Notes: generated from the sequence alone by a model not told the origin. A stretch of 64,000 bases of DNA from Protonemura montana (GCA_947568835.1 OX387602.1:1086570-1150569), one strand, 5' to 3'; shown: positions 13,401 to 25,905, numbered from the stretch's first letter. Numbers and translations are program-made.

Positions 13401-14296
13401 CAGCACCCTCCACAGCACCCTCCACAGCACCCTCCACAGCACCCTCCACAGCACCCTCCACAGCACCCTCCACAGCACCCTCCACAGCAGCCTCCACAGC
13501 AGCCTCCACAGCACCCTCCACAGCACCCTCCACAGCACCCTCCACAGCACCCTCCACAGCACCCTCCACAGCAGCCTCCACAGCAGCCTCCACAGCAGCC
13601 TCCACAGCACCCTCCACAGCACCCTCCACAGCACCCTCCACAGCACCCTCCACAGCACCCTCCACAGCACCCTCCACAGCAGCCTCCACAGCACCCTCCA
13701 CAGCAGCCTCCACAGCAGCCTCCACAGCACCCTCCACAGCAGCCTCCACAGCAGCCTCCACAGCAGCCTCCACAGCAGCCTCCACAGCAGCCTCCACAGC
13801 AGCCTCCACAGCAGCCTCCACAGCAGCCTCCACAGCACCCTCCACAGCAGCCTCCACAGCAGCCTCCACAGCACCCTCCACAGCAGCCTCCACAGCAGCC
13901 TCCACAGCAGCCTCCACAGCAGCCTCCACAGCAGCCTCCACAGCAGCCTCCACAGCAGCCTCCACAGCAGCCTCCACAGCAGCCTCCACAGCAGCCTCCA
14001 CAGCAGCCTCCACAGCAGCCTCCACAGCAGCCTCCACAGCAGCCTCCACAGCAGCCTCCACAGCAGCCTCCACAGCAGCCTCCACAGCAGCCTCCACAGC
14101 ACCCTCCACAGCACCCTCCACAGCAGCCTCCACAGCAGCCTCCACAGCAGCCTCCACAGCAGCCTCCACAGCAGCCTCCACAGCACCCTCCACAGCACCC
14201 TCCACAGCAGCCTCCACAGCAGCCTCCACAGCAGCCTCCACAGCAGCCTCCACAGCACCCTCCACAGCAGCCTCCACAGCAGCCTCCACAGCAGCA
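7414..14296. repeat. Giant 12-bp minisatellite (CCTCCACAGCAS)n, about 574 copies
   Basis: An unbroken array of about 6.9 kb of CCTCCACAGCAC and CCTCCACAGCAG units. Departures are very few: CCTCAACAGCAC near 7567 and 9499, CCTTCACAGCAC near 9112, a terminal T near 10202, two changes near 12023-12033, and CCTCCAAAGCAC near 12475. The unit has no stop in any of its six frames, so the long frames (Pro-Pro-Gln-His/Gln on +; Ala-Val-Glu-Gly/Ala and Leu-Trp-Arg types on -) follow from composition and are not evidence for a protein. The + frame has no ATG at its start. The order of C and G variants shows repeated segmental duplications (see findings). It ends about 2.5 kb upstream of the first Pax3/7 exon. 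Confidence 0.97.
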
Positions 14297-14952
14297 CCTC
14301 GGCGCAGGGGAAACGCGCGCGATTTTTCAAACTCGTTTCTCTGCGTCGCACTAAAAAGAGCATTAAACTTGGAGGCGTTTGATTTAATATCCACTCTCTT
14401 GGCATTTATAAATATGCTCGTCTTTAGCATTTGTTGCAAATCATGGCCAGCATCTGGTCAGATAAGTTGTACCGCGTGAGCTAAACTATTAAAACAGTCG
14501 CCGCTAAAATGAGTCACCTTCAATTCGAACCTGACCTGATGTTTAATAATGTATGAAGGTTTATTGTGTGAAAATATCTGAACTGGACATGTGTTATTGT
14601 CGAGGAATGTTTGTCTGGCTTGGTTAGGTACAAGCAACATCACGGTGCAAGTTATCATCTTGTTCATTGCCTCGTGAATCAATGGCGAACCATCATGCCA
14701 CCGATCCTCCGTTGAAAGGAGACTTCTATTACCTACTCGTAAAATATCGACATTTGATTTAAAGTTGCAAAAATAGAGTGCGCAGGTGTTCTAATATTAA
14801 AGTGCCTGCCTTTATATTGTTAGCTTAATCTCATACTACAGAGGAATCTGAGGAAACTGCATCAATGAAAGAGTGGAAAAAAACATTTACTGTCACCTCT
14901 TAGTGGGATCTCCTATTTGCTTATGCCAGAAAGCTTATGCCAGAAATGTTTT
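14297..14952. other. Unique spacer, no gene recognised
   Basis: AT-rich sequence between the 12-bp array and the telomeric repeat. Only a 74-codon minus-strand frame (14458-14682) is present, with no recognisable features. Confidence 0.4.
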
Positions 14953-15078
14953 CCTAACCTAACCTAACCTAACCTAACCTAACCTAACCTAACCTAACCT
15001 AACCTAACCTAACCTAACCTAACCTAACCTAACCTAACCTAACCTAACCTAACCTAACCTAACCTAACCTAACCTAAC
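14953..15078 (-). repeat. Interstitial arthropod telomeric repeat, (TTAGG)25
   Basis: About 25 essentially perfect CCTAA units on +, which is TTAGG on the minus strand, the canonical telomere repeat of most arthropods. Unique sequence on both sides shows it is internal. A degenerate relic of the motif is seen at 28965-28980. Confidence 0.95.
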
Positions 15079-16730
15079 ATATTCAATACCGTGTGGTGTT
15101 TTCTCCCTCATCGGGCACTTTGCAGTTTCAACATCGCGGCAATTCTCATGCGTTCGTTGGTCATGGCCTCCTCCTTCCCCAGTTGCAGTCTCGAGTCAAC
15201 AGAAAATACCCGCCTTGCTTGCTTCACGATCATAAAATGAAAAATATATGATTCAGGAGCAAGAAGTTGAAAAGCATCTAGAGAAACCATTAGTATATCT
15301 TCTTGTAATCCATAACGAAAGTTAAATAGTCTTTCTTGGGCTTTTCTTCCCACCTGCAGAAGAAGTTATTTGACTCATTGTGTGTAGTTATTAGCTGGGA
15401 GTTTCACACGCCGTGCTCGTTCGCAGGTTGTAATTCTCCGAGTGCCTCTCTCTCTCTTCCCTCTCTCTTCCCTCTCTTGCGCTGTCCGCGACAGCCGCGA
15501 CTCGCGGCAGGACAACGCGTTTTGTTGGCACAGACTTGGGACGCGAACAACGGGAAGACGGCGATCATAAAATAGCATGTGGCCCATTTATCCAGCCAAA
15601 GTGTCTGCAATTCACACACAGCATCGGACAATTGACAGCTCCTCGCATTGACTGATTGCTTCTGCCTGTCAAAGCGCTGGCTCTAGTTTGTTCACTAGCT
15701 ACTCACTAGTTTATGAGTTTATGCGTCGCAAAGTAATTTCCAATTCTTTTAATTCGAGTCGTCAGCTCCTGCGTTTAAAAGCTTGTCTACTGGAGTTGAA
15801 GTAAGTTTTTGTGCGGAAAAGGTCGCCGTTGTAAACGCTTTTATGAGGGTGGACGGACACATTTCTTGTCAACTGCAAGCAGCGGGTGCTGTAAATAAAA
15901 TCATCGCTTGTCAGTCGTGACTGTTTTACACCCTGAGACGCTGGTGACAATCACTTTTATTGCACTAACTGCTTCTGTCATATCAGAGACGCTAGAGCAT
16001 TTCACGTGGACATTATTGCCTCCAAGGGAAAGAAGGAATTGGGCCCAACCATAAAACCTTGTTTGACGCAAACTTCGGGCAATGAACCCCAAACAATTGC
16101 CTCGAAACAAAATAAACAATCAGATTGTTGTTTAGAATGTGTGCAAAGTGCCACTGGTTTCAAAATGCTGATTGAAAGGCTAATCGACGGATGAAGACTG
16201 GGAACCAAGTTAGTTCCCAGTTAACATCGACACAGTTTCGACGTTCTCTGTGAAAACTCTGTTTGCAAATAAGACGCATGATTTCGTTGCTTCATCTTTT
16301 CCAATCAGGTCTCCTGTCCGTCCAGAGAAACAAGACTGCCAACACAAGCAAGCAGAATCGCTGACGGCCTGTTATATACCTTCTCCATTCTTGCCAACAA
16401 TTGTAATGTACTAATTGATTAGTCTGGTCCATAAGGCACGGTCCAGTCATGGCCTCACATTAACACAATCAAGAGACAAATTTCCCAGATGAAAATGATC
16501 TCGACTGGTCATGGAGAGATAGCGAGGGGAGGGTCCATCGCCTGCCACGACCAACACCTCCCATTGGGCCGAGCAGCCAATGGTGCTACACTCCTTTCAA
16601 TGTGAATGTATTATTCAAACACGGTGACAATACACACCCCACCCTACCCTACCCTGTTTAACAGAGGCACTTCTTTCGGACCTGGCCTGCACCCTCGGCT
16701 AGCACCCTCGAGCTGGGAGAAGGGCGCAAG
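15079..16730. other. Upstream region of Pax3/7, no gene recognised
   Basis: Contains an 81-codon minus-strand frame (15108-15353) without recognisable domains. The rest is presumably the 5' regulatory region of the Pax gene, but I can point to no specific enhancer. Confidence 0.35.
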
Positions 16731-16735
16731 TCAGT
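16731..16735 (+). promoter_or_regulatory. Candidate initiator (TCAGT) for Pax3/7
   Basis: A perfect arthropod-type Inr pentamer about 70 bases before the proposed start codon. No TATA box is visible about 30 bases upstream. A pentamer is common by chance, so this rests on position only. Confidence 0.3.
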
Positions 16736-16801
16736 AGTTCTAGTGCCTTAGTGCCGTGTGAGTGTCACCGTCGCGTCGCCAAGTTCGAGGATTGATAAAC
16801 A

Positions 16802-16856
16802 ATGGCAGGATCGGGGATAGGCGTTCATCCCATGTTCGGCGGCTATTCGTTCCAAG
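16802..16856 (+). CDS. Pax3/7: Pax3/7 (gooseberry-like) exon 1: N-terminal leader
   Basis: Encodes the first 18 residues (MAGSGIGVHPMFGGYSFQ) plus the first base of a Gly codon, then a good donor (CAAG/gtatgt). The ATG context (aaacaATGG) is favourable. Joined to exon 2 it gives ...[16 protein letters not shown]. The short leader ending in GY[13 protein letters not shown] resembles the N-terminus of insect Gooseberry as I recall it, which supports this small exon being real and in phase. Intron 1 is about 2.3 kb. A second in-frame Met at codon 11 is an alternative start. Confidence 0.8.
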
Positions 16857-19183
16857 GTATGTACAAAATCAGGCAGGGCTTGGCTGGTTGACAATCTCCT
16901 CTACAGGCCGTTTCATATCCACACAAACTGCAGTGAAGATGCTGTTGAGAGCGGGTAGGAAACAAAATGATCACCCGAGTCGATCGAGTCACATGTAAGC
17001 CACCACAATTGAAGAGTTCGTCCGTGTTAACTCAGGGCAGAAGACGAGCGCAGATGGGAGCTCTCCCTGGAAGCTTGTCATCGGGAAAGGAAAAATTCAA
17101 ATTGCTTTACATTTTTAAACTCATCCAATCATTTCTTAAATAAAATATCGATAAAGGAGAGTTCGCAGCCGATCCGAAACCAAGAGATTCATGTAAGTTG
17201 TTAGCACAGTGTTTATTCGGTATTTCGAAGAATTAACAATCGCCTAAAGTTGACGGTTGTTTTTGTGTAAGTTGCTGTCAAGCTCGATGTGAGTTGAACG
17301 CTGACAAAATGCCACAGCCCGTCGGATAGTTGCAGCAAAACTAATTCTTAGTTTGAACGAAATAACCGAAATCAAAAATTGTGAAATTGTATACCGAGCC
17401 CAGGGGATAAATGCGCCCCTAACTTGTCATTGCTGTCAACCACGGCGAGAAGATCTCAGTCATAGAGAGGTTGAACCAAGAGTCCGAGCTCGGGCAAATC
17501 GGGGAGAGGTGAATGTTGCAACTTAACAGACTGTTGCCTGCAGACTTTGCCATGTGCATGGATCGTTGCTGGCTGGATCGTTGTCACTTTGCAATCGGTC
17601 ATATACCAGAGCTAAACGGTTCGCAACGCTGACGCCTCCACTTCGTCGGCATCATGCTTGGCACGCAAGGATCGTTTCTCTCTCTCCGCGCACAATCACA
17701 CGACCGACAACGCCTTCGTCTCCGTAGGTGTTATAACATCTCTCAACATCACTTGAAGCCGCACTGACCCGAAGTTATTTAAAAACTCGAGCGATATTAA
17801 CACCTCTGTCTTGTAGAACTGCGAGACAAAATCAATTTGTTGTCTGGTTCGAAATTACAACAGCGTTTCTTTCTTTCCATAAATCATCGCGGAAATTGGG
17901 CGTGACGCGACGCGCTGCGAAATCGCCGTGCTTCTGTTCCGATTTTAATTACCTTCGGATTAGAGTTCGATTGTCGTACAAAGCGTCGACATTGATTGAC
18001 TTGTTCCGATAGATTGCACAACGTTACGCACTTTTTCCTCGCCTTATTAAAAGCCAAGCTGGTCACGGTGCTCGCGACCGACCGACCGACCGACCGGCCA
18101 CCGCGTTACGATACGCAGACCGAGGCTAGCACCGAATCATGTTACGCATCTTAAGAAAATTAAAGTGAGTAATCAGGTAGGGTGAGCGATGTACCTAGCA
18201 GAGGAAGCGAGAAGGGAGTCATTTGTCAGGCTGGAAAAAGAGGAGGACAACGACGAACAAGCAGAGTCAATGCGGGACTCGACTATACATAGGATTGCAA
18301 AGATGCTCAGAATGTGTGATGAATGCATCTTTGCCTTATAGGTATGGCTGGGTAGTGGTGCGCATATGTGCTCGACTAGCGTAGGTGTGGACAGATAATT
18401 AATAATGCCAGATGCTGGGTATAATACACTGCGCGCGGCCAGATTGATTAGCGGCAACCTCGAGAAAAATTGTACCGGTCGAGAGGAGCCGGAGCGAGAT
18501 TGATCTGGCCGCGTACGGGGGGCCGCAATTACAGCCCAGAATTCGGGGCTTCGGGCGTGCTGATGCTAATGACTGACCGTCTCGAGATGGACTTCCTTTG
18601 CTGCTTATTAATCAACGGCTTCAACCATCAAGAACGTGAGAGCGATATGTTTAAGTTCATATGCCTGTTTTTTAAGAGGTACATTATGGGCCATCGCACG
18701 AAGCGACCGCATGCCACCCTTTGTGCGTAATGATGCAATAATATGATGCAAGGATTGCAGTCTTGTTGCATTACAAATGCTTATTCATTATGATAATAAG
18801 GTATTTATTTCCACAATTAATCATTGCAATGATATTAGGAAAGTAAAAATAACAATAATTGATAAAAATTCATATGTTGCATATTGACATATCTAACAAT
18901 TGGTTCGCCGAGTGCCGACTGTCGGACTGGATCAGTATTCCTCGGGTAATCTGCTGTCACGAGTTCATCCTTATGGCACAACCGTCAACAAATCGGCGCA
19001 ATGTGCACCGACTCCCACTGAGCCCCAAGAGCGACCAGAGGATCTTCCGACAACGCGACAAAGTCTGCTCGAAGGGAACTCTGTCCAGAGAGAAGAATCG
19101 GGAGAAAGTGACGTCGCAACGTCGATCTCTTCGATCCCTACTAATGATGATTAATCGTGTGAATCTGTTTGTCTTCTCCGCAG
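16857..19183 (+). other. Pax3/7 intron 1
   Basis: About 2.3 kb bounded by gtatgt and cag. It holds a short (GACC) repeat at 18075-18096 and no recognisable exon on either strand. Confidence 0.7.
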
Positions 19184-19497
19184 GCCAGGGCCGCGTGAAT
19201 CAACTGGGCGGTGTGTTTATCAACGGACGTCCACTGCCCAATCACATCCGCCTGAAGATCGTTGAGATGGCGGCGGCCGGTGTCCGACCCTGCGTCATAT
19301 CGCGTCAAATGCGAGTCAGTCACGGGTGTGTGTCTAAGATCCTGAACCGCTACCAGGAGACCGGCTCGATCCGACCAGGAGTCATCGGAGGCTCTAAGAC
19401 CAAGGTGCTTGGAAACGATCTCGAGTCCAGGATCGACGAGCTGAAGAAATTAAATCCAGGCATCTTCAGCTGGGAAATCCGCGAGAAGCTAGTCAAG
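19184..19497 (+). CDS. Pax3/7: Pax3/7 exon 2: paired domain, N-terminal (PAI) part
   Basis: Begins after the acceptor tcttctccgcag and ends at the donor GTCAAG/gtaaag. It encodes residues 19-123 of the model: the start of the paired domain ([20 protein letters not shown]), the helix-turn-helix core ([20 protein letters not shown]), [18 protein letters not shown], and the first part of the second subdomain ([20 protein letters not shown]). These are the near-invariant DNA-contacting segments of Pax3/7 paired domains. The exon enters in phase 1 and leaves in phase 0. Upstream in-frame sequence (18859-19183) is intron and should not be counted as N-terminal protein. Confidence 0.97.
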
Positions 19498-21028
19498 GTA
19501 AAGCTACCCTCGGCGGCTATGTGGCGCTCGCGGAGGTTTCCGCTCAGCAAGCTTTTAGTGGGGTTTCGTTTAGCGTGACGACATTCCACCTCCGCGGGCT
19601 GCGAATTAGTCCGGCCGTGTGATCGTTCTATGGCAGCCGACTGCGACACCTCGGCGAGCAGACGAAAAGAAGTAAGACGATTGAGTCGTAAATAGAACGA
19701 CTCAATCGGTCATAAAGACTCAACCCACCCACAAAATGGCCGGACGGTGGACGAGAAACAGAATTAAGCGACGGTATTCCTCGCGCTCTAGTAATTGCAC
19801 TGATGGAAAGACAGAAACCTAGCATTATGTAATGCTCTTCGGAAGATAAGCATGATATCCAAATTACATCATTTAGCCGGCCGGCCAGTCGGTCGGTGTA
19901 TGTTGGTTGGGGCGCTGGCCGGGCGCTGGTCGGGCGCTGGTCGGCTCTCCGCGGCGTGACTGCCAACGCCCCCCTCCCAAGGCGGTGCAGCGCCACTAAA
20001 TACCACCATTAAACGCATCGCCATCTCAGGAGGACCAGGGGTGCACAATGGCTTCAATCGGTACGTCAATCAAAGATGCGGGGTCTTCGTTGTAGACTGC
20101 TGGACGCCGACAAACGCCTCTCGGCCTCGTGCTCACTCTGCTGCGACGTGACGATGTTATCCTCTAAAGACTGAAGCTACGCTCTCGGGTCGCTGCCTTT
20201 CCCCGTGCCAGGGGGAGAAATTCGGTGGGAGGGTTGATAAAACACTTGGGTCAGGCCGGTGCCAAGCAAGGTGTGGTCAGCAAATACACCCCCGGGTTCT
20301 TCAGCCGCCGAATGCCCCTTGCGGCCGGACGAGCGACGCCGGCGTCGCGACGTCGTTGATGGGCACCCGCGGCCAGAAAGGGCCTCGGCTTTTCAGGACT
20401 CCTGAACATGCATAAAAGTTCCGAACGGAAATGTTGCAAGAAAATATGTCACGTCTACTTCGGTCTAGATCCTAGAATAATCCATAATATTATGTAAATG
20501 TGCTCTTTTGAATTTTGATCCATATTTTCCGAGGCATGGTGGACAGAATGAAAGTTCATGGAATTATTGAAAAGGTCTGGAGTCGACCGATGAGATCATG
20601 AGACAGTTCAGTTAACATCCGTTCAACTAATACTTTAACTAACATATAATTAGCTTCGTCTTGCAATCGATCCTCGAGTCGAACACTTTGCTTGCCGCCT
20701 CCTCATGAAATATGCATGAGTCTCGCCGGTCGCAGTCGAGACTTTTCTTGCGGACACAATGCCGACCTCTCAAAATGGCGCTCTGTCCTTGCGTTTCAGA
20801 TTAATAGGTTTGACGTAAAAGGTCGGTGAAATAATGCCACTCATAACGTAACGCGAAAAGAGAGACCGGACCCGACTTCCTAATACATATACGAGTGTGT
20901 ATATAGGTATAGAGAGTCGTCCATGCCCAACCCATGCCACATTCAATATGTGCATATTTGCGCCCTATGATGCGGTCTTTCCACGCGAGGACTTTCCGTC
21001 TCAAAATGCACTTTATAAATCTTTTCAG
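19498..21028 (+). other. Pax3/7 intron 2
   Basis: About 1.5 kb bounded by gtaaag and cag. GC-rich patches of GGTCGGGCGCT type occur near 19910-19950. No exon or RNA gene is seen. Confidence 0.7.
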
Positions 21029-21149
21029 GAAGGCATGTGCGACGACTCTGCTGCACCAAGCGTCTCCTCCATCAGCCGCATCCTTCGAGGCGGCCGCCGC
21101 GACGACGGCGACCTAAAGAAGGACTACAGCATCGACGGAATCCTGGGAG
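21029..21149 (+). CDS. Pax3/7: Pax3/7 exon 3: end of paired domain and octapeptide
   Basis: Starts after the acceptor tcttttcag and ends at GGGAG/gtaagc. It encodes residues 124-163: EGMCDDSAAPSVSSISRILR closes the paired domain (family form is EGVCD...APSVSSISRxLRG), then a short Arg/Asp linker, then YSIDGILG at 156-163. That is the Pax octapeptide, the Groucho-binding repression motif found in gooseberry-type but not paired-type fly genes. The exon enters in phase 0 and leaves in phase 1, matching both neighbours. Confidence 0.95.
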
Positions 21150-23092
21150 GTAAGCTTCTGGTGCGCTATCATCTCTTCATCATTCACGGTGCCCCGTATC
21201 GTGTAGCGGCTGCCTTTATTGGGTATTTAATAGGGCGGGCAAAATGAATGGAAGGGATGTATCTGGGAGAATCAGTGTCAGGTCCTTTCTGTTTGATATT
21301 AGTTTAGGAGCAACCTTTTCGCCGATAATCAGTTTTTTATAAAGATACTAATGTCGGCCGATCTCCGTAGCCAATACGATCGCCCTTCTAAGCGGAGAGA
21401 AAAAAAAGCGACAAAAATGTCACAAAAGCGAAAAAACACAAAGCGGATCTTAATCGGGGTCCGACTTAAGCTCAAAATCGCGCGCAATTTCTTTATTTTT
21501 GTGTCCCGTTCGTTGTCGGTGTCCGCTTTGACTTGAAAGGCCAGCCCTTGCTTGCCCTTGCCTCGGTTCCATCGTGTCTTCCCAACGCGGTCAACTGGTA
21601 CCATCCACGTGTGCACCGTAACACGTCCTCCTCCTTGGATTGGCGGCACTATCCGACAGCGGGGCCCCAAATAGCAATCTAGATCCGAACGAATTACTAT
21701 TGTAACTTTGTCGCGTACTAGATATTATCTTTCGTTCAAGAATGCCCATTATGTCACTTAAATTGTTCGAGTGGATCTTCTCGGCCGGCGCTGCGCATGG
21801 TCTGCGCATGGACTGCCCGACCAGTAGGGACAGGGCACATGTACGTGACTGCGCCGGACAACGGTCAAGTGTCGGTCGGACTCGTTGGTCGCCGCGCCTG
21901 TCGTGGGTGTGAGGCAGTCCTGCACAGGTGTGCCGGGGCGAGGGGGAGGGGGGCGTCGACCAGAGCGGACTTCAAAAGGTCCCGACCGAAGAATTAGCAT
22001 CATCAAGCTTTGCTTGCCTATTACCGCGGCTTGGCTCGACTCGGCCGGGCTCAACATGTTGTAATACACCTTCAAAGAACTCGCTGCCCAGCCTGCCTTC
22101 CAATGCCGAGACCAGCAACAACTCAGACTTGACTCATCCCCCAACAAAAGAGCTCTTTGAAATGTGTTTTTTACTCCCCATTCATCGGTGACATTACGAA
22201 AGCGTTTGTCGAAGCCACAAAGCTCGCCGCGTCGTCCAGCTCTCTGGCCCCGTGCATCTGATGAGGATGCAGCCTCCTCCTTCAGATACGATCGAGTCCA
22301 GTTTGACGCACGCAAGACGTGTGGATTAAATCGGACGAAGGCTGCAGAGAATGGTTGACTTTTCGAGGCGTTTCTCTGGCCGCGCCGGATGTGATCAGTC
22401 GGGATCTGTCGATGGAAGGATTTTCAAACTCACATTCTCATCATTCTGAGCTCTGACGTTTGTCGCTGCCGAGCATTACTTTGAAGTGTTTTAAATCAAG
22501 TCGTCTTCTTAATCCGCACTTTAGTTGAGCGATCTCTCCGATTAGAGGTTGTCATTATTACCTAGAAACCAGTCCTCCGAGTTGGCACGACGCGGACTGG
22601 GATCGCCCCGTGGAGGCGGATAATTACTGGCGGTTGTCTGCGTCGACGCTTTCAACATAGAAGCGAATCGCAGCGTCACATAGGGAGCAAAATGCTGCAT
22701 AAATTGCAAACCCAGTGAACATGTAGCTTCCCAGCTCTCCAACGAAGTCCCTATCCCCATCGGAACCGGAACAAGGGACGGTCACTAGGCGCACGGGATT
22801 ACCGGAAGGCAAATAAATTCAGACCACCGGCCGAAAAAAAGAAGGGGAAATTGGTAGAAAAATGAACATTTCGTGGAAAATTTTAGTAGCAATCTGCTGT
22901 GAAATAAATTATAAAAGAAGGCAAAAAGTAACAAAGAATTTCTATGAGCCTCGTGGCAGACAGCAGGTCGCTAGGATAACATCGTGCACGCCTTGACCGC
23001 TAAGTAGACGCTCAGAAGAAACGACGCCAAATTGCGCGCCGTCGCAGCCTTTTCACGTCGCCCCGGTGATGGGCATCGACGCCCCAAACAAA

Positions 23093-23221
23093 GCTGCGAA
23101 GACTCGACGTCTAGTCGAGCTTCAAGCGTCACGACGCTGCGAAGACTCGACGTCTAGTCGAGCTTCAAGCGTCGCGACGCTGCGAAGACTCGACGTCTAG
23201 TCGAGCTTGAAGCGTCGCGAG
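23093..23221. repeat. 43-bp tandem repeat with hairpin, 3 copies
   Basis: Each unit contains CTCGACGTCTAGTCGAG, a 6-bp perfect stem with a 5-base loop. The units begin at 23093, 23136 and 23179 and differ by one or two bases. Confidence 0.9.
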
Positions 23222-25044
23222 TTGCGGAAGTGTTCGGGACTTTCGGCCCCTCGAGAGGACATACGTCACAAGCAGGTTGAAGACACCGCCCTCTTCACCT
23301 GTCGTCACGTTGGTGGCCCGCGTTGATAAATGTGCAGGACGCCTCTCTACAGGGCGAGATCCCACACACCTCATGGTTCCCAGGCCGCCGAGGTACCTGT
23401 CGAACAATACCCTGGTTTACAAGACTGCGACACAAGAAATGGAGCGCAAGAATTCACTCTTTCTTTTGGTCAAATGTTTAGCGGTAAAAAAAAACACGAG
23501 TCGCTTCATAGGTCAGTGGTTCAAGGCGGAAAGTGTCAACGTTTGACGCAGTTCATCGGAGATTGCTCATTATCTAAATTCACTTTGCACAAAAAATAAA
23601 TTATTGCTTCGTTTCGATTCCCAATGACGTCGTTTATACGATGGCATGCGTTTTGATGTCAAATTTATAGCATAGATTTGAGTTTCACAATTTCTTACTG
23701 GCGAGCCTCTGCAAAGGCGCCGAAATGATCCAGTTTCTTTGAGCGCGTCTGCCCCCCTGGAGAGATGACATAGACACCCTCCTTGCCTCTTCACATTCAC
23801 ACAAGTTATTTCGAATCTCAAGGCTCCAGTCGGGCTGGCACGATCTCGCCTGACTGATGTTGACCAGTCTAAAAAAACACAACTAAAAACTTTGTCCGAC
23901 ACGCGGCAAGATTAACTTGCGTGTCCCGGGGACGGCGGTCCTGTTCATCGTTTATGGATGAAAGTTGATTTTCGCGTTGGATGTCAGGCAGGTCGTCTAG
24001 CTAGAGGTTGTTTAAAAGCAAGTACAATGCTAATTCAGTCCAAACGAACTTGACAGTGACAGTGAACGAATGCTGGGACAGAGAATGCAACGGGTGATCT
24101 CGGGTGTCTACAACGAAGGGCCATGCCGTGCGATGCGTACCAGCGTGTAAACCTAGAGGACCTCTAAAGGTATACATAGGTATAGATACCCACACAAGCA
24201 ATGATACCAGTTTAAGAGACCATGTTACCCTTACAGGTGTAGTTCACAGATCACACGTTGTAAGCAAGCACTAAACATCGCCGCGGTCGTCCCGTCAGCC
24301 GGAAGAAGTTAGTCATTGAGCTCAGTTATAGAGTCTATTGAACACAATGATGCGTCCAATGAACGTTCCCTCGGCCTCCTCTGTTGCTGCGAGGACCACC
24401 GCCGGAGATACAATATGGCGGTGTCCTTTGATCTCAGCGCCAAATGCATACAACTGCATGCATAATATGACTTACCTATACATGTTTGTCTCAATGCGAG
24501 GGATGTTGTTCAGTTGAAAGAATGGTCGTGGGTTCGATCTGTATCGGTGAAATTGTCGCTAAAATATGAAGGCGCTTTGCAACGGTAAACCGTTGTCTCC
24601 CGTTTCGATCGCGGTGATTTCGGATTGTGATGTTTGCCGCGTGTTTTTCGCGACGCATTGCTTGTAATTAGTGAGTAGTTAACAGAAAGGTTTGGGCTGC
24701 ATTCCACCGCGTGCGCCGAGCTCCGTGTCGGTCCATCTGGCAGGCTCGGCCTTGTCCCGACGGGCCCCGAAGGAGCCCGAGGAACCAGCGAGGCACGCAG
24801 GGGTCCCGATTAGACATCGCAATAACCTTTGTAGGACGCCGCTTGTCGCGACAGAACAAAGGCTGCGAGGTGAAATATTTCTTAAGACGATCCTCGCGGG
24901 ATGATTTGAAATCAATTAGCTGCGAGATTAATTGTATTACGAGTCGTGTAATTGTTAGAGGCAGGGGTGTTCAAATCGGACAGATCAGTTTTGACGGCCG
25001 TCGATTGATGAGTGTTGTACTAGAGTCGACATCACGTTGGACTC

Positions 25045-25905
25045 AAGCCCCAATGCCCCAAGCCCCAATGTCCAATGCTCCAATGCCCCAATGCCCCAAG
25101 CCCCAAGCCCCAAGCCCCAATGCCCCAATGCCCCAAGCCGCAAGCCCCCAATGCCCCAAGCCCCAAGCCCCAAGCCCCCAATTCCCAAAGCCCAATGCCC
25201 AATGCCCCAATGCCCCAAGCACCAAGTCCCCAATGCCCCAAGCCCCAAACCCCCAAGCCCCAATGCCCCAAGTCCCCAAGTCCCCAATGCCCCAAGTCCC
25301 CAAATGCCCCAAGTCCCCAAGTCCCCAATGCCCCAAGCCCCAAACCCCCAAGCCCCAAACCCCCAAGCCCCAATGCCCCAAGTCCCCAATGCCCCAATGC
25401 CCCAAGCCCCAATGCCTAAGTCCCCAATGCCCCAATGCCCCAAGCCGCAAGCCCCCAATGCCCCAAGCCGCAAGCCCCCAATTCCCAAAGCCCAATGCCC
25501 AATGCCTCAATGCCCCAAGCCCCAATGCCCCAAGCACCAAGTCCCCAAGTCCCCAATGCCCCAAGCCCCAAACCCCAATGCCCCAAGTCCCCAAGTCCCC
25601 AATGCCCCAAGCCCCAAACCCCCAAGCCCCAAACCCCCAAGCCCCAATGCCCCAAGTCCCCAATGCCCCAATGCCCCAAGCCCCAATGCCTAAGTCCCCA
25701 ATGCCCCAATGCCCCAAGCCGCAAGCCCCCAATGCCCCAAGCCCCAAGCCGCAAGCCCCCAATTCCCAAAGCCCAATGCCCAATGCCTCAATGCCCCAAG
25801 CCCCAATGCCCCAAGCACCAAGTCCCCAAGTCCCCAATGCCCCAAGCCCCAAACCCCAATGCCCCAAGCCCCAAGCCCCAATCCCCCAAGTCCCCAAATC
25901 CCCAA
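25045..25905. repeat. C-rich (CCCCAATG / CCCCAAGC / CCCCAAGT) minisatellite
   Basis: About 860 bp of irregularly mixed 8-10 bp units. A roughly 250-bp block recurs within it (compare 25420-25560 with 25690-25830), so it has grown by block duplication. Open frames of Pro-Gln-Ala type on + and Gly-Leu-Gly-Ala-Trp type on - follow from the unit and are not genes. Confidence 0.93.

Noticed and set aside
7386-14439. Open frames of 2322 (+) and 2348 (-) codons
   Set aside because: They are produced by a 12-bp repeat with no stop in any frame; the + frame does not begin with ATG and no domain flanks it.
18859-19183. N-terminal extension of Pax3/7 in the open frame before exon 2
   Set aside because: A strong acceptor sits directly before [10 protein letters not shown], and exon 1 at 16802 supplies a family-like leader in the correct phase.
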